64,000 nt of DNA from Prauserella rugosa (lineage in GTDB: Bacteria; Actinomycetota; Actinomycetes; Mycobacteriales; Pseudonocardiaceae), in assembly GCF_000719975.1 (NCBI RefSeq), contig NZ_JOIJ01000002.1, positions 124,001-188,000 on the forward strand, in the 5' to 3' direction. The position numbers and the translations under genes are program-made. The notes under the pieces are model-generated. The model saw nothing but the letters and a program-made list of their open reading frames with translations, was not told the origin of the DNA and made no database searches. How positions within the stretch are numbered: position 1 is the first letter of the stretch; every line of letters starts with the position of its first letter. This document shows positions 50,963-61,111 of the stretch, one piece after another.

Positions 50963-51343
50963 TCAGCTCGGTTCCGCGGAGTTCAGCACCTCGGCCAGCA
51001 CCGCCGCGTGGCTGTGGTCGACGTCCCGGGTGGCGGTCAGCAGCGTCACGGCCCCGTCGTCCGCCAGCCGGCGCAGGTGTGCGAGCGCCTCGGCCCGCTC
51101 GGCGTCGTCCAACTCGTCGAGGTAGCGGCGGCGGAACTCGGCGAATCGCTCGGGGTCGTGGCCGTACCAGGTGCGCAACTCGGTCGACGGCGCGACGGCG
51201 CGCAGCCATTCGTCGAATCCGGCGTCGGCCTTGCGCACACCGCGGGGCCACACCCGGTCCACGAGCACGGCCGCACCGCGATCCCGGCTGCTGCGGTCGT
51301 GATCGCGGTCGTAGACCCTGGCGTAGTCGACGCGATGTGCCAT
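50963..51343 (-). CDS. DUF488 family protein
   Basis: The 126-residue protein matches DUF488: VLVDRVWPRGVRKADAGFDEWLRAVAPS, LRTWYGHDP and FRRRYLDEL are typical. No biochemical function is established. It lies 22 bases downstream of the M20 peptidase gene in the same direction, so the two are probably co-transcribed. Confidence 0.82.
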   Translation of the reverse strand: MAHRVDYARVYDRDHDRSSRDRGAAVLVDRVWPRGVRKADAGFDEWLRAVAPSTELRTWYGHDPERFAEFRRRYLDELDDAERAEALAHLRRLADDGAVTLLTATRDVDHSHAAVLAEVLNSAEPS

Positions 51344-51365
51344 GGCTGCGTGCGGGACCGGCGAC

Positions 51366-52685
51366 TCAGGCGGTACGGAAGAACCGGTCGAGCACGCGGA
51401 CGCCGAACTTCAGCGCGTCGACCGGGACCCGTTCGTCGACCCCGTGGAACAGCGCCGAGAAGTCGAGGTCGGCAGGCAGCTGCAACGGTGCGAAACCGAA
51501 GTTGCGGATGCCGAGGCGCTGGAACGACTTGGCGTCGGTGCCCGCCGACAGCATGTACGGCAGGGTCCGCGCACCGGGATCCTCGGCGACGACGGCCGCG
51601 GTCATGGCGTCGACGATCGGTCCGTCGAACGTCGTCTCGACGGGCGGCAGCTCCATCCATTCGCGTTCGACGTCCGGGCCGAGCAGCTCGTCCAGCTCCC
51701 GATCGAACGCCTCGACCCGCCCCGGCAGGATGCGGCAGTCGACCGAGGCCTCGGCCACCGAGGGGATCACGTTCGACTTGTAGCCCGCGTCGAGCATCGT
51801 CGGATTCGCCGTGTCCCGCAGGGTCGCACCGATCATGCGCGAGATGTTGCCGAGCTTCGCGACGCTGCCTTCGAGGTCGTCGTCGGGAAAGTCCCAGCCG
51901 GTGATCTCGGTGACGCCGTCGAGGAACTCCCGCACCGAGTCCGACACGACGAGGGGGAACCGATGGTTGCCCAGCTTCGCCACCGCCTCGGACAGCTTCG
52001 TCACGGCGTTGTCGTGGTGGATCATCGACCCGTGGCCCGCGGTACCCCGAACCCGGAGCTTCATCCAGCGGATCCCGCGCTGCGCGGTCTCCACCAGGTA
52101 GGCGCGCACGTCGTCCTTGAGCGTGATCGAGAAGCCGCCCACCTCGCTGATCGCCTCGGTGGCGCCCTCGAACAGCTCCGGACGGTGCGACACGAGCCAC
52201 TGGGCGCCGTACTTGCCGCCCGCTTCCTCGTCGGCGAGGAACGCGAAGATCATGTCGCGCGGGGGCACGATGCCGTTGCGCTTGTAGTGGCGTGCGAGCG
52301 CGAGCGTCATGCCGACCATGTCCTTCATGTCGACGGCCCCGCGCCCCCAGACGTAACCGTCCTGCACCGCACCCGAGAACGGATGGACCGACCACTCGGC
52401 GGGATCGGCCGGCACGACGTCGAGGTGCCCGTGCACGAGCAGCGCGCCCCGCGACGGATCCGCACCGGGGAGACGTGCGATGACGTTGTGCCGGTTCGCA
52501 CCCCCTGACTCGACGTACTCGATCTCGTAGCCGACCTCGGTGAGCTTCTCGGCGACGTACTCGGCCGCCGCCTGCTCGCCGACGAGCGTGTCGGGATCTC
52601 CGGTGTTGGTGGTGTCGATGCGGATGAGCTCGCTGGTGAGGGTCACGGCCTCGTCGGCGGCCGCCTCGATCAGGGTGTCGGTCAC
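51366..52685 (-). CDS. M20 family metallopeptidase
   Basis: The 439-residue protein has the M20 (ArgE/DapE/CPG2) metal-ligand series: HGHLDVVP, GAVDMKDMVG, LADEEAGG and a final FHGVDE His, with the dimerisation lid in between. Dinuclear zinc enzymes of this family cleave terminal amide bonds of small peptides or N-acyl amino acids; the specificity is not predictable. GTG 52685 follows GGAAGG. Confidence 0.85.
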   Translation of the reverse strand: MTDTLIEAAADEAVTLTSELIRIDTTNTGDPDTLVGEQAAAEYVAEKLTEVGYEIEYVESGGANRHNVIARLPGADPSRGALLVHGHLDVVPADPAEWSVHPFSGAVQDGYVWGRGAVDMKDMVGMTLALARHYKRNGIVPPRDMIFAFLADEEAGGKYGAQWLVSHRPELFEGATEAISEVGGFSITLKDDVRAYLVETAQRGIRWMKLRVRGTAGHGSMIHHDNAVTKLSEAVAKLGNHRFPLVVSDSVREFLDGVTEITGWDFPDDDLEGSVAKLGNISRMIGATLRDTANPTMLDAGYKSNVIPSVAEASVDCRILPGRVEAFDRELDELLGPDVEREWMELPPVETTFDGPIVDAMTAAVVAEDPGARTLPYMLSAGTDAKSFQRLGIRNFGFAPLQLPADLDFSALFHGVDERVPVDALKFGVRVLDRFFRTA

Positions 52686-52797
52686 GCACACCTTCCTATC
52701 ACTGAGACCGTTGATGCAGGTGGGACACATGGTGCAGACGGGGCCGACCCCCCTGTGTGCGGCCTCCGACGCGTCCGCTACTCTATTCCCCAAGCAA

Positions 52798-52881
52798 GTC
52801 CGAGTGGCGGAATGGCAGACGCGCTAGCTTGAGGTGCTAGTGCCCGTAAAGGGCGTGGGGGTTCAAGTCCCCCCTCGGACA
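52798..52881 (+). tRNA. tRNA-Leu (anticodon GAG)
   Basis: The 84-base sequence folds as a class II tRNA: acceptor arms GTCCGAG (52798-52804) and CTCGGAC (52874-52880) pair fully; the anticodon stem CTAGC/GCTAG encloses the loop TTGAGGT with anticodon GAG at 52831-52833; a long variable arm and GTTCAAGTC T-loop follow. CCA is not encoded. GAG reads CTC and CTT leucine codons. Confidence 0.95.
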
Positions 52882-52890
52882 CACATGGAA

Positions 52891-52925
52891 GGCTCGTGCT
52901 CCTCGGAGCGCGAGCCTTTTTCTTT
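52891..52925 (+). terminator. Rho-independent terminator after tRNA-Leu
   Basis: GGCTCGTGCTCC pairs with GGAGCGCGAGCC around a two-base loop, followed by TTTTTCTTT. It begins nine bases after the tRNA, a clear intrinsic terminator. Confidence 0.85.
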
Positions 52926-53119
52926 GTCCCGCACCGCGTCCCCTGGTCGCGACAGACGCGCCGCAGAACGCGAATCCGTTTCATATCGATCCGCCGCAGC
53001 TCTTGTGCGCAGGCCGGTGAACAGTGTTTATTACACGCCTATGCGGCGGCCGAAGCACCGAGAGTGCCGGGCGTCGCAGGCGCGCGCTGTCGATGCGGAC
53101 GAAGGGCGGAAGGGACATC

Positions 53120-54919
53120 ATGAACGATCGCGAGAACGGCATGGTGCGCCGGCGCTCGGTACTGGCCGGCGCCGGAGCGGCCGCGATGGGCGCGGCGATC
53201 CCGATGAGCGCCTCGACCGCCGCGGGTGCCGCGCCACGGGCGGGTGCCGACGACGCCGACGCGATCGTGGTGGGCGGCGGCCTGGCCGGATTGGTCGCGA
53301 CCTCGGAGCTGGTGGACCAGGGACGCAAGGTCGTTCTGGTCGACCAGGAGCCCGAGGCCAGCCTGGGCGGGCAGGCGTTCTGGTCGCTGGGCGGGCTGAT
53401 GTTCATCGACTCCAAGGAGCAACGGATGGCCGGCATCCGCGACTCGTTGGAACTCGCTCGCGCCGACTGGTTCGGCACCGCCGGTTTCGACCGGGGTGTC
53501 GACGATCCGTTGGGCGAGGACTACTGGTCGGCGCAGTGGGCCGAGGCCTACCTGCAGTTCGCCGCGACGGAGAAACGGTCCTGGTTGCACGGCCTGGGAG
53601 TGCGCTGGGTGCCGGTCGTGGGGTGGGCCGAGCGCGGCGGCCAGCATGCCGACGGACACGGGAACTCGGTGCCGCGGTTCCACCTCACGCTCGGCACCGG
53701 TCCCGGTGTCATGGAACCGTTCGAGAAGATCGTCCGTGAGGCGGCCGACGAGGGCCTGGTGTCGTTCCGGTTCCGGCACCAGGTGGACGAGCTCACGGTC
53801 ACCGGCGGAGTCGTCGACGGGGTGCGGGGCGGCGTGCTGGAGCCCAGCAATGTGGAGCGCGGAAAGCCGAGTTCCCGCACCAGGGTCGGTGATTTCGAGC
53901 TGCACGCGCCCGTGGTGATCGTGACGTCGGGTGGGATCGGCGGCAACCAGGACCTGGTACGGCAGAACTGGCCGGAATGGTTGGGCGCGCCCCCGAAGCG
54001 CATGATCACCGGAGTTCCGGCCCATGTGGACGGTCGGATGCTGGGCATCAGCGAGAAGGCAGGTGCGCGGCTGGTCAACCGGGACCGGATGTGGCACTAC
54101 ACCGAGGGGCTCGCCAACCACAGCCCGATCTGGCCCGACCACGGCATCCGGGTGCTCGCGGCCCCGTCGTCGCTGTGGTTCGACGCGCGTGGCAAGCGGT
54201 TCGGCAACCCCGGCATTCCCAGCTACGACACGCTCGGCACGCTGCAGCTGATCGCCGACACCGGTTACGACTACTCGTGGTTCGTGCTCAACCAGCGGAT
54301 CATCGACAAGGAGTTCATCCTCTCCGGTTCCGAGCAGAATCCCGAGCTCACCCGCAAGGACCTCGCCGGCTACCTCGCCAGCAGGGCGCTCAACGACACA
54401 CCGCCGCCGGTCAAGGCGTTCCAGGATTCCGGCGAGGACTTCGTGACGGCCTCCACCGTCCGCGAGCTCGTGGCCCGGATGAACCAGCTCACCGGCGACA
54501 ACCTGATCGACGCCGACGACCTGGAGCGGCAGATCACCGCTCGGGACCGCCAGGTGGACAACAACTTCACCAAGGACGAACAGGTCATGGGCATTCGCAA
54601 CTCCCTGGCCTACGTCGGCGATAGCCTGATCCGCACCACCCGCCTGCACAAGATCCTCGACCCCGACGCGGGTCCGCTGATCGCGATCCGCATGAACCTG
54701 CTGACCCGCAAGACCCTCGGCGGTCTGCAGACCAACCTCGACGGGCAGGTACTCGACCAGCAGGCGAAACCGATCCCGGGGCTGTACGCCGCGGGCGAGG
54801 TCTCCGGTTTCGGTGGCGGCGGCGTGCACGGCTACCGGGCGCTCGAGGGAACGTTCCTCGGCGGCTGCCTCTTCTCCGGCCGCCAGGCCGGACGCGCAGC
54901 GGCCCGAGCCACAGCCTGA
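53120..54919 (+). CDS. Tat-exported FAD-binding dehydrogenase
   Basis: The 599-residue protein opens with a twin-arginine signal (VRRRSVLAGAGAAAMG) and then DAIVVGGGLAGLVAT, the dinucleotide-binding site. Long stretches (ASLGGQAFWSLGGL, GWAERGGQ, FGGGGVHGYRALEGTFLGG) match the flavocytochrome c/ketosteroid dehydrogenase-like group of FAD dehydrogenases of unknown substrate. Most relatives start directly at the FAD domain; the 40-residue Tat extension would place this copy outside the membrane. ATG 53120 follows GGAAGGG. Confidence 0.82.
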   Translation: MNDRENGMVRRRSVLAGAGAAAMGAAIPMSASTAAGAAPRAGADDADAIVVGGGLAGLVATSELVDQGRKVVLVDQEPEASLGGQAFWSLGGLMFIDSKEQRMAGIRDSLELARADWFGTAGFDRGVDDPLGEDYWSAQWAEAYLQFAATEKRSWLHGLGVRWVPVVGWAERGGQHADGHGNSVPRFHLTLGTGPGVMEPFEKIVREAADEGLVSFRFRHQVDELTVTGGVVDGVRGGVLEPSNVERGKPSSRTRVGDFELHAPVVIVTSGGIGGNQDLVRQNWPEWLGAPPKRMITGVPAHVDGRMLGISEKAGARLVNRDRMWHYTEGLANHSPIWPDHGIRVLAAPSSLWFDARGKRFGNPGIPSYDTLGTLQLIADTGYDYSWFVLNQRIIDKEFILSGSEQNPELTRKDLAGYLASRALNDTPPPVKAFQDSGEDFVTASTVRELVARMNQLTGDNLIDADDLERQITARDRQVDNNFTKDEQVMGIRNSLAYVGDSLIRTTRLHKILDPDAGPLIAIRMNLLTRKTLGGLQTNLDGQVLDQQAKPIPGLYAAGEVSGFGGGGVHGYRALEGTFLGGCLFSGRQAGRAAARATA

Positions 54920-55062
54920 CGCAAGCCTTGTCGACGCAGCCTTCTTCACACGGGCTTTCCCGACGCAGCGCCTCTCGACGCGACCGATCCGAGATGGTGT
55001 GACCGCTGCCGCGGCACGGGCACGTGCTCCCCGGGGCGTATCCGGGTCGCGACGTCAGGCCG

Positions 55063-56838
55063 TCAGTCCCGCTCCTCCACCACGGTCGCCGCGCGCTGGC
55101 GGCGCAGCATCCACACCGTCACCGCGAGCCCCGCGACCAGGAGCGCGATCAGCACCGTGCCCGGGTTGAATCCGAGGCCGTAGGCGAACACGTACCCGAG
55201 CCCGCCCGCGAAGACGACGTAGTAGCCCAGTGGCAGCAAATTCTTGCGGATGATGTCGCCCTCACGGCCCAGCAGCCCCACCGTGGCGGACGCCGCCACG
55301 ACGTTGTGGACCGTCACCATGTTGCCCGCCGCACCACCGACGGCCTGCGAGGCGACCACGCTCTCGGGCACGATGCCGACCTGCTCGGCGGTCGAGAATT
55401 GGAACAGCGAGAACATCATGTTGCTGATGGTGTTCGATCCCGCCACGAACGCGCCCAGCGCGCCGATCGCCGGTGCCAGCAGTGGCCAGTTCCCACCGGT
55501 GATCGTGGCGACGCCCTCCGCGATCGTCAGCGGCATGCTGTCGTAGCCGGACAGGTTGATCTCGGAGTTGATGAACACCCGCACCAACGGCACCGCGAAC
55601 AGCAACGCGACCGCGACCCCGAAGATCTGTTTGCCCGCGATCCGCCACGAGCCCGCGATCTCCGAGGCTCGCATCCGGTGCAGACCGTAGGTCGCCACGC
55701 ACACGACGATCAGCAGGAATCCGGGCAGATACAGCGGTTCGATGCTCTCGCTGATCTCGGTACCGAAGATGTTCTCGAAGTCGAGCGACGCTCCGGTCAG
55801 GAACTCCTGCACCGGGGTCACCGTCCGCGTCACCACGAGCAGCAGGGCCAGCAACACGTACGGCGTCCACGCCAACAGCGGGTGGATCCGGCGGCCGGTG
55901 TCGCCGGTCTCCGGCTCCAAGGTGCCCATCCAGCGCGGATTCCACCGCTCACGGTCGGGGAACTGCCACGCCTGCGCCGGCATGAACAGCCCACGGCGCG
56001 CGGCCGTCACCACGATCGCCAAGCCCGTGAGCCCACCCAGCAACGCGGGGAACTCCGGGCCGAGCACGATGGCGAACACGACGTACGGCACGGTCATCGC
56101 GAACGCCGAGAACAACGCGAACTTCCACACCCCGAGCCCCTCGCCGAAACGGCGGCGCTCCCCGAAGAACCCGGTCACCATGCACGCCAGGAACAGCGGG
56201 ATCAACGTGCCGATGATGGCGTGCATGAACGCGACGTCGATACTGATGCGCGCGACGTACTCCGGCATCTCGATACCGAGGAACCGCAGTCGTTCGTCGA
56301 CCGCGGCGCTGCCGCTGAGCCCGTCGCCGATGCCGGTGATCACCGGTGTGCCCGCGGCGCCGAAGGTCACCGGCGTCGACTGGATGACCAGTCCCACCAT
56401 CACCGCGGCCATGGCGGGAAAACCGAGCGCGAACAGCAACGGTGCCACGACCGCGGCCGGGGTGCCGAAGCCCGACGCGCCCTCGATGAACGACCCGAAC
56501 AGCCAGCCGATGATGATCGCCTGGACGCGGCGGTCCGGGCTGATGTCGGTAAACGTCGAACGGATCGTGGCCAGCCCGCCGCTCTTGCTCAACGTGCCCA
56601 GCAGCAGGAGTGCACCGAAGACGATCGCCAGGATGCCGATCGCGAGAATCAGACCTTCGACACTGGCCGCGGCGATGACCGCGGCCTCCACGTCCCACAC
56701 CATCGCGGCGATGGCCACGACGGTCACGAAGCCCACCGGCATGGCGTACTTCGCCGGCCACCGCAGACCGACGAGAAGAACCCCGACGACGGCCAACGGA
56801 GCCAACGCGATGAGACTCAGGACGGCCAGATTCTCCAT
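55063..56838 (-). CDS. lctP: L-lactate permease family transporter
   Basis: The 591-residue protein has about 14 helices and LctP features such as [37 protein letters not shown] and the [10 protein letters not shown] segment near residue 460. The family transports lactate and glycolate with protons. The ATG is preceded by GAAGGG. A 16-base palindrome overlaps the upstream region. It converges with the FAD-dehydrogenase gene, which may feed the same redox metabolism, but no lactate dehydrogenase gene is near. Confidence 0.88.
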   Translation of the reverse strand: MENLAVLSLIALAPLAVVGVLLVGLRWPAKYAMPVGFVTVVAIAAMVWDVEAAVIAAASVEGLILAIGILAIVFGALLLLGTLSKSGGLATIRSTFTDISPDRRVQAIIIGWLFGSFIEGASGFGTPAAVVAPLLFALGFPAMAAVMVGLVIQSTPVTFGAAGTPVITGIGDGLSGSAAVDERLRFLGIEMPEYVARISIDVAFMHAIIGTLIPLFLACMVTGFFGERRRFGEGLGVWKFALFSAFAMTVPYVVFAIVLGPEFPALLGGLTGLAIVVTAARRGLFMPAQAWQFPDRERWNPRWMGTLEPETGDTGRRIHPLLAWTPYVLLALLLVVTRTVTPVQEFLTGASLDFENIFGTEISESIEPLYLPGFLLIVVCVATYGLHRMRASEIAGSWRIAGKQIFGVAVALLFAVPLVRVFINSEINLSGYDSMPLTIAEGVATITGGNWPLLAPAIGALGAFVAGSNTISNMMFSLFQFSTAEQVGIVPESVVASQAVGGAAGNMVTVHNVVAASATVGLLGREGDIIRKNLLPLGYYVVFAGGLGYVFAYGLGFNPGTVLIALLVAGLAVTVWMLRRQRAATVVEERD

Positions 56839-56853
56839 GCGAAAACACCCTTC

Positions 56854-56869
56854 GGCACAACGTTGTGCC
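56854..56869. promoter_or_regulatory. Perfect 16-base palindrome at the lctP translation start
   Basis: GGCACAACGTTGTGCC lies 16 bases upstream of the lctP ATG and next to its ribosome binding site. The central AACGTT is typical of LacI-family operators. It could block transcription or fold over the ribosome binding site. Confidence 0.5.
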
Positions 56870-57066
56870 CTCGGACCCCGCTGCTGTGGCTGGGGTCGGG
56901 TACGAGCGTTCGTCGTGGGGCGGTGCCCGGGCGGACCCGCCGTTCGCGGGATCAGGCCCCGTGGCGGTTCACCGGGGACAGCGGATCGGTGGCGTGCCGT
57001 GATGGGCGCGGTCGCGGGCCGGACGGTGCGGGACGTGCTCGTCGCGTGCTGCAGGGAACGTCATGA

Positions 57067-57080
57067 ATACACCTCTGTAT
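57067..57080. promoter_or_regulatory. ATACA-N4-TGTAT palindrome, possible GntR-type site
   Basis: ATACACCTCTGTAT has perfect five-base arms around a four-base centre, in an AT-richer patch about 230 bases upstream of lctP. The form fits GntR-type operators and could mark a promoter for lctP. Confidence 0.4.
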
Positions 57081-57116
57081 CGCCTCGCTCCTCGCCAATG
57101 GTGCGACCTTAATGAG

Positions 57117-57162
57117 CGAGGGCCGGTGGGACAAGAGTGCGATCTTGTCCCACCGGCCCTCG
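57117..57162 (-). terminator. 20-bp perfect hairpin after the DrrAB-type operon
   Basis: Positions 57117-57136 pair without mismatch with 57143-57162 around a six-base loop. It lies 85 bases beyond the stop of the ABC permease gene and would end its message. Confidence 0.78.
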
Positions 57163-57246
57163 ATGCGTCGGCGTCGGCGGTGTCGTGGGTGTCGTGTCGT
57201 CCGCGTCGTCGGTGTCGTCAGCGCGGGTGCGGGATTCGGCGCCGGC

Positions 57247-58101
57247 TCACTTGCGGTTGTAGATGCGCATCGTCAGCGGGCCGAAGATCGCGAGGATGAT
57301 GCCGGCCGAGACGAACGTCCACATCGTCGCCGAACCGTCCCACTGGCCGCCCAGCGCGCCGCGCACCGCGGCCACCAAGTTGGCGATCGGGTTGACGTCC
57401 ACGAATCCCTGCAGCCAGGCGGGCATGGTGCGCGGGTCCACGAACACGTTGCTCAGGAACGTCATCGGGAACAGCACCAGCATGCTCACGCCCATCACCG
57501 ACCGCTCCGAACGCAGCAACAGGCCGAACATCGTCCAGATCCAGCTGAACGCGAACGAGAACACCAGGAGCATGCCGATGCCGGCCAGCACTCCCGTCAA
57601 CCCTCCCTCGGGCCGGTAGCCCATGATCAGGCCCAGCACCATGATCACGGTCGAGGCCATCAGGTACCGGCACACGTCCCCGATCACCGCGCCGACCAGC
57701 GCCGCGGGCCGCCAGATGGGCAGCGTCCGGAACCGGTCGAACACGCCCTTCTCGATGTCGGTGTTGAGCCCGACACCGGTGTACATAGTGATCATCGCGA
57801 CACTCATCACGAGGATTCCGGGAAGCAGGTACTGCAGGTACTCGTCCGTCGACCCGGCCAGTGCACCACCGAACAGGTAGGTGAACATCAGCGTCATGAT
57901 CACCGGGAAGACGGTGACGTCGAACAGCTGTTCCGGAACGTGTTTGATCTTCAGCATCGCGCGCCACGCGAAGGTCGCCGACGCCGACAGCGCACTCGGG
58001 CGCGCGGGCGGTTCGCCCGTGGCCAGTACCGCGCCGAGGTTCTCCGCGGCGGGCGTGTAGTCGTCGGCCTGCGTGCGCTCCGCACTCGACGTGCTGGTCA
58101 T
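57247..58101 (-). CDS. ABC-2 type exporter permease (DrrB type)
   Basis: The 284-residue protein has six helices with the ABC-2 membrane pattern: [37 protein letters not shown] and [17 protein letters not shown], all typical of daunorubicin DrrB-like permeases. The ATG overlaps the ATPase stop by four bases. No antibiotic biosynthesis genes are near, so the exported compound is unknown. Confidence 0.88.
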   Translation of the reverse strand: MTSTSSAERTQADDYTPAAENLGAVLATGEPPARPSALSASATFAWRAMLKIKHVPEQLFDVTVFPVIMTLMFTYLFGGALAGSTDEYLQYLLPGILVMSVAMITMYTGVGLNTDIEKGVFDRFRTLPIWRPAALVGAVIGDVCRYLMASTVIMVLGLIMGYRPEGGLTGVLAGIGMLLVFSFAFSWIWTMFGLLLRSERSVMGVSMLVLFPMTFLSNVFVDPRTMPAWLQGFVDVNPIANLVAAVRGALGGQWDGSATMWTFVSAGIILAIFGPLTMRIYNRK

Positions 58102-59066
58102 GCCCGCACCTCCTTCCGGTCGGTCAGGGCCAGGAACACCTCGTCGAGGCTCGGCTGGCCGAGCGAGAAGTCGTCCACCGTGATGCCGTCGGCCGCCAGC
58201 CGCGCCAGCGCCTTCGACGCGTGCTCGGCCGCGCCCCTTCCGGACTCGCCACCCGCGATCCGCGCCGTGAGCGCCACCGGATCGGCGTCGAACGTCACCT
58301 CGGTACCCAGTTCCGCCGCCAGCACCCGTTCGGCCTGCGGACGCTGGTCGGCGTCACGGAGGCGCACGTGCACCGACCCGGCTCCGACCGACGACTTGAG
58401 CTGACCCGGCGTGCCCTCCGCGATCACGGTGCCCCGGTCGATGACGGCGATCCGGCCGGCGAGATGATCGGCCTCGTCCAGGTACTGCGTCGTCAGCAGC
58501 ACGGTCGTGCCCTGCGCGACGATGATCCGCACGATGTCCCACACCTGGTTGCGGCTGCGCGGATCCAGTCCCGTGGTGGGTTCGTCCAGGAACATCAGCC
58601 GCGGCGTGGAGATGATGCTCGCGGCGATGTCGATCCGCCTGCGCATCCCGCCGGAGTAGTTCTTCACCTGCCGGTCCGCGGCGTCGGACAGGCCGAAGGC
58701 GTCGAGCAGCTCGCCCGCCCGCCGTTTCGCCGCCGCCTTTCCGTGCCCGAGCAACCGGCCCAGCAGGACGAGGTTCTCCACGCCGGTCAGGTCCTCGTCG
58801 ATCGACGCGTACTGGCCGGTCAGGCTCACCTGCGACCGCACCCCCGCGGCGTCCTGGACGATGTCCCTGCCGAACACGGTCCCGTGTCCGCCGTCCGGCC
58901 GGAGCAACGTCGCCAACATCCGCACGAACGTCGTCTTGCCCGCCCCGTTGGGCCCCAGAATCCCGTACACGCTGGCCTCGGGCACCGACAGGTCGATCCC
59001 GTCGACGGCCCTGGTCTTGCCGAAGACCTTCACCAGGCCCGATGTCTCGATGGCGTGTGTCGCCAT
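58098..59066 (-). CDS. ABC exporter ATPase (DrrA type)
   Basis: The 322-residue ATPase has Walker [10 protein letters not shown], signature YSGGMRRR, Walker [17 protein letters not shown] and a C-terminal DrrA domain ([11 protein letters not shown]). It powers the permease encoded next. GGGGAGG precedes the ATG at 59066. It is divergent from the MOSC protein gene. Confidence 0.9.
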   Translation of the reverse strand: MATHAIETSGLVKVFGKTRAVDGIDLSVPEASVYGILGPNGAGKTTFVRMLATLLRPDGGHGTVFGRDIVQDAAGVRSQVSLTGQYASIDEDLTGVENLVLLGRLLGHGKAAAKRRAGELLDAFGLSDAADRQVKNYSGGMRRRIDIAASIISTPRLMFLDEPTTGLDPRSRNQVWDIVRIIVAQGTTVLLTTQYLDEADHLAGRIAVIDRGTVIAEGTPGQLKSSVGAGSVHVRLRDADQRPQAERVLAAELGTEVTFDADPVALTARIAGGESGRGAAEHASKALARLAADGITVDDFSLGQPSLDEVFLALTDRKEVRA

Positions 59067-59224
59067 GGTCCTCCCCTGTCGCCCTTCCGGTCCCACACGT
59101 CGGTGTCGCCGGGGCCGGTCGGGAGCGCCTCGTCGCCGGCCGCACGGTCACCGCGGACCGCGCGGCCGTCACCGGTTAGATTGCCCTTCGCATCCCTTCC
59201 GTCGCCCCGAGAAAGGCAGCGCAC

Positions 59225-60004
59225 ATGGCCGGCGAGATCCGCGGACTGTACGTCTACCCCGTGAAAGGGCTCAGCCCGCAGGAACTCCCCCATGTCACCC
59301 TCGAACCGGGCCGCGGAGTGCCACACGACCGCGGGTTCGCGCTCGCCCGTCCCGGCGGCAAGTACACCCCCGGCCTCGCCGAGCCGTTGCCCAAGACCCA
59401 GTTCCTCATGCTCGCCCGCGACGCCGCTCTCGCCGGATTCCGCACGCACTTCGACCCCACGAGCGGAGTGCTGCGTGTCGACCGCGACGGCCACACCGTG
59501 CTCGAGGCCGAGCTGACCACCGACGACGGCGCCGAGGCCGTGTCCACATTCTTCGCGGAGGCGCTCGGTTTGTCCACTCCGCCCGTTCTCGCCCACGTCG
59601 ACGGCAGGCGGTTCACCGATGTCTCGGTCGTCTCGGACGCGATGATGAATGCGGTCTCGCTGGTCAACCTCGCCTCGGTGCGCGCACTGGCCGAGCGCCT
59701 CGACATGCCGCTGGATCCCCGGCGTTTCCGCGCCAACATCTACTTCGACGGACTCCCGCCGTTCAGCGAACGTGCGCTCGTGGACGAGGAGATCACCGTC
59801 GGCGATCTGCGGTTGCGCGGCGTGCTCGCCACGAAACGGTGCGCCGCCACCCAGGTCAACCCGGACACCGCCGAACGCGACGTCGACCTGCCGCGGCGGC
59901 TGCACGAGGAGTTCGGCCACAACGAGATGGGCGTCTATGCCGAGGTGCTGGACGGCGGCACCATCCACCCCGGGGACGTCATCGATTACCCGCTCCCGCA
60001 CTGA
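59225..60004 (+). CDS. MOSC domain protein
   Basis: The 259-residue protein has the MOSC N-terminal beta-barrel (IRGLYVYPVKGLSPQEL) and a C-terminal MOSC domain with the conserved cysteine in ATKRCAATQVNPDT that carries sulfur or coordinates molybdenum cofactor in this family. Relatives include mARC-type N-reductases and moco sulfurases. AGAAAGG precedes the ATG. Confidence 0.85.
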   Translation: MAGEIRGLYVYPVKGLSPQELPHVTLEPGRGVPHDRGFALARPGGKYTPGLAEPLPKTQFLMLARDAALAGFRTHFDPTSGVLRVDRDGHTVLEAELTTDDGAEAVSTFFAEALGLSTPPVLAHVDGRRFTDVSVVSDAMMNAVSLVNLASVRALAERLDMPLDPRRFRANIYFDGLPPFSERALVDEEITVGDLRLRGVLATKRCAATQVNPDTAERDVDLPRRLHEEFGHNEMGVYAEVLDGGTIHPGDVIDYPLPH

Positions 60005-60032
60005 TCCCGTCACCGTCCCACCACCGTCCACT

Positions 60033-60902
60033 TCAGACACCCATGCGGTCCGCGTCGGCCACGAGGGTCGCGAACAGTTCGGCGGCCGCCACGATCGCCG
60101 GTTCCCGCACGAGGAACCCGACGTGACTGCTGTCCAGCGTGTGGACGTCGAACCGATTCCCCGGGGTCAGCGCGTCGGCGTCGGCGATGAGGCGGTCCTG
60201 CATCGCCGGCGGTAGCGACGTGTCCCGTGCGAGACGGACATAGCTGCGGGCCACGCTCCCCCAGCGTGCGACGTCGGCGCGCTCACCCGGGTCGCGGATC
60301 TCGTCGGTGTCCAGCAGTGCCAGGAACGCGAGGAACTCCTCGTCGCGGCCGTCGGCGAGCATCGACTCCTTCAGCGCCGCCAGGGTCTCCCGGTCCGCCG
60401 TCCGCCAGTTCATGCGGAGCGCACCCAGTTCGTCGGGGTCGGCGACCAGCATGTCCGGCAATGTCGCGAGCGCGCTGTCGGCGTACTCCGGACCCGCCAC
60501 GTACTCCGCGACGGTGGCCGCGACCGGACACCACGCCGACACGTATACGGCGCGGTCCACGAGTTCGGGCGCCGCGCTGAGCAGGCCGGTCAGTGGCAGA
60601 CCGCCGCGGCTGTGCCCGGCGACGACCACCGGCCCGTTCCTGCGGGCACGGCCGACGACGTCGACGAGGTGGTCGACCGCATCCTGCACCGTCCGCCCCG
60701 CAGCCGCCGACGGCTCGACCGCCCACTGCGCGATGTCCTGCGGCGCCTGGTAGTTGCGGGACCAGGTCGCGCCGAACCCGTGCCCTGGTAGGTCCACGGC
60801 CAACGACCGCACACCCCGCAGTGCCAGTTCCCGCTGCAACGGGCCGAAGGAGAACGAGTTGGCGTTCGAACCGGGAACGAACACGAGCGTCGGTGCGGAC
60901 AT
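60033..60902 (-). CDS. Alpha/beta hydrolase
   Basis: The 289-residue enzyme has the oxyanion region VFVPGSNANSFSFGP, LPGHGFGATW, the nucleophile in AGHSRGGLPL and a His in DSSHVGFL near the C-terminus. It resembles EstC/salicylate-esterase-like hydrolases, with no clear substrate. It converges with the MOSC gene, separated by 28 bases. Confidence 0.82.
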   Translation of the reverse strand: MSAPTLVFVPGSNANSFSFGPLQRELALRGVRSLAVDLPGHGFGATWSRNYQAPQDIAQWAVEPSAAAGRTVQDAVDHLVDVVGRARRNGPVVVAGHSRGGLPLTGLLSAAPELVDRAVYVSAWCPVAATVAEYVAGPEYADSALATLPDMLVADPDELGALRMNWRTADRETLAALKESMLADGRDEEFLAFLALLDTDEIRDPGERADVARWGSVARSYVRLARDTSLPPAMQDRLIADADALTPGNRFDVHTLDSSHVGFLVREPAIVAAAELFATLVADADRMGV

Positions 60903-61111
60903 GCGACGAGCCTGGCATGCGCGAACTGCGCTGCCCAGCGATTTTTCACCCCTCGCCGTCGAAAGCCTGCCGTGGTGACGGACGTGTGGAGGTGAGGTGA
61001 CGTGGAGACGCCGCACAACGACGAGCGGTATAGGACGTTATACACATTGCGCCGCCGAGTTCGACGTGATCCCACGCCGGGCGCCCGCCGAGCTTCCCGA
61101 GTGCGGCGCCG

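Larger units (their letters stand above)
56839..57246. other. Regulatory region upstream of lctP, without a gene
   Basis: The 408 bases between lctP and the ABC exporter stop contain no supported gene. They hold two palindromes (56854-56869 and 57067-57080) that may be lctP operators, and the 20-bp hairpin terminator of the exporter operon (57117-57162). Confidence 0.55.

Noticed and set aside
53120..54919. Reading the FAD dehydrogenase as a 3-ketosteroid dehydrogenase
   Set aside because: General fold matches, but steroid-pathway neighbours are absent and the sequence is closer to the uncharacterised FAD dehydrogenase group.
57063..57299. Short plus-strand frame starting MNTPLYRLAP
   Set aside because: It runs through a palindrome and a 20-bp terminator hairpin and has no ribosome binding site.
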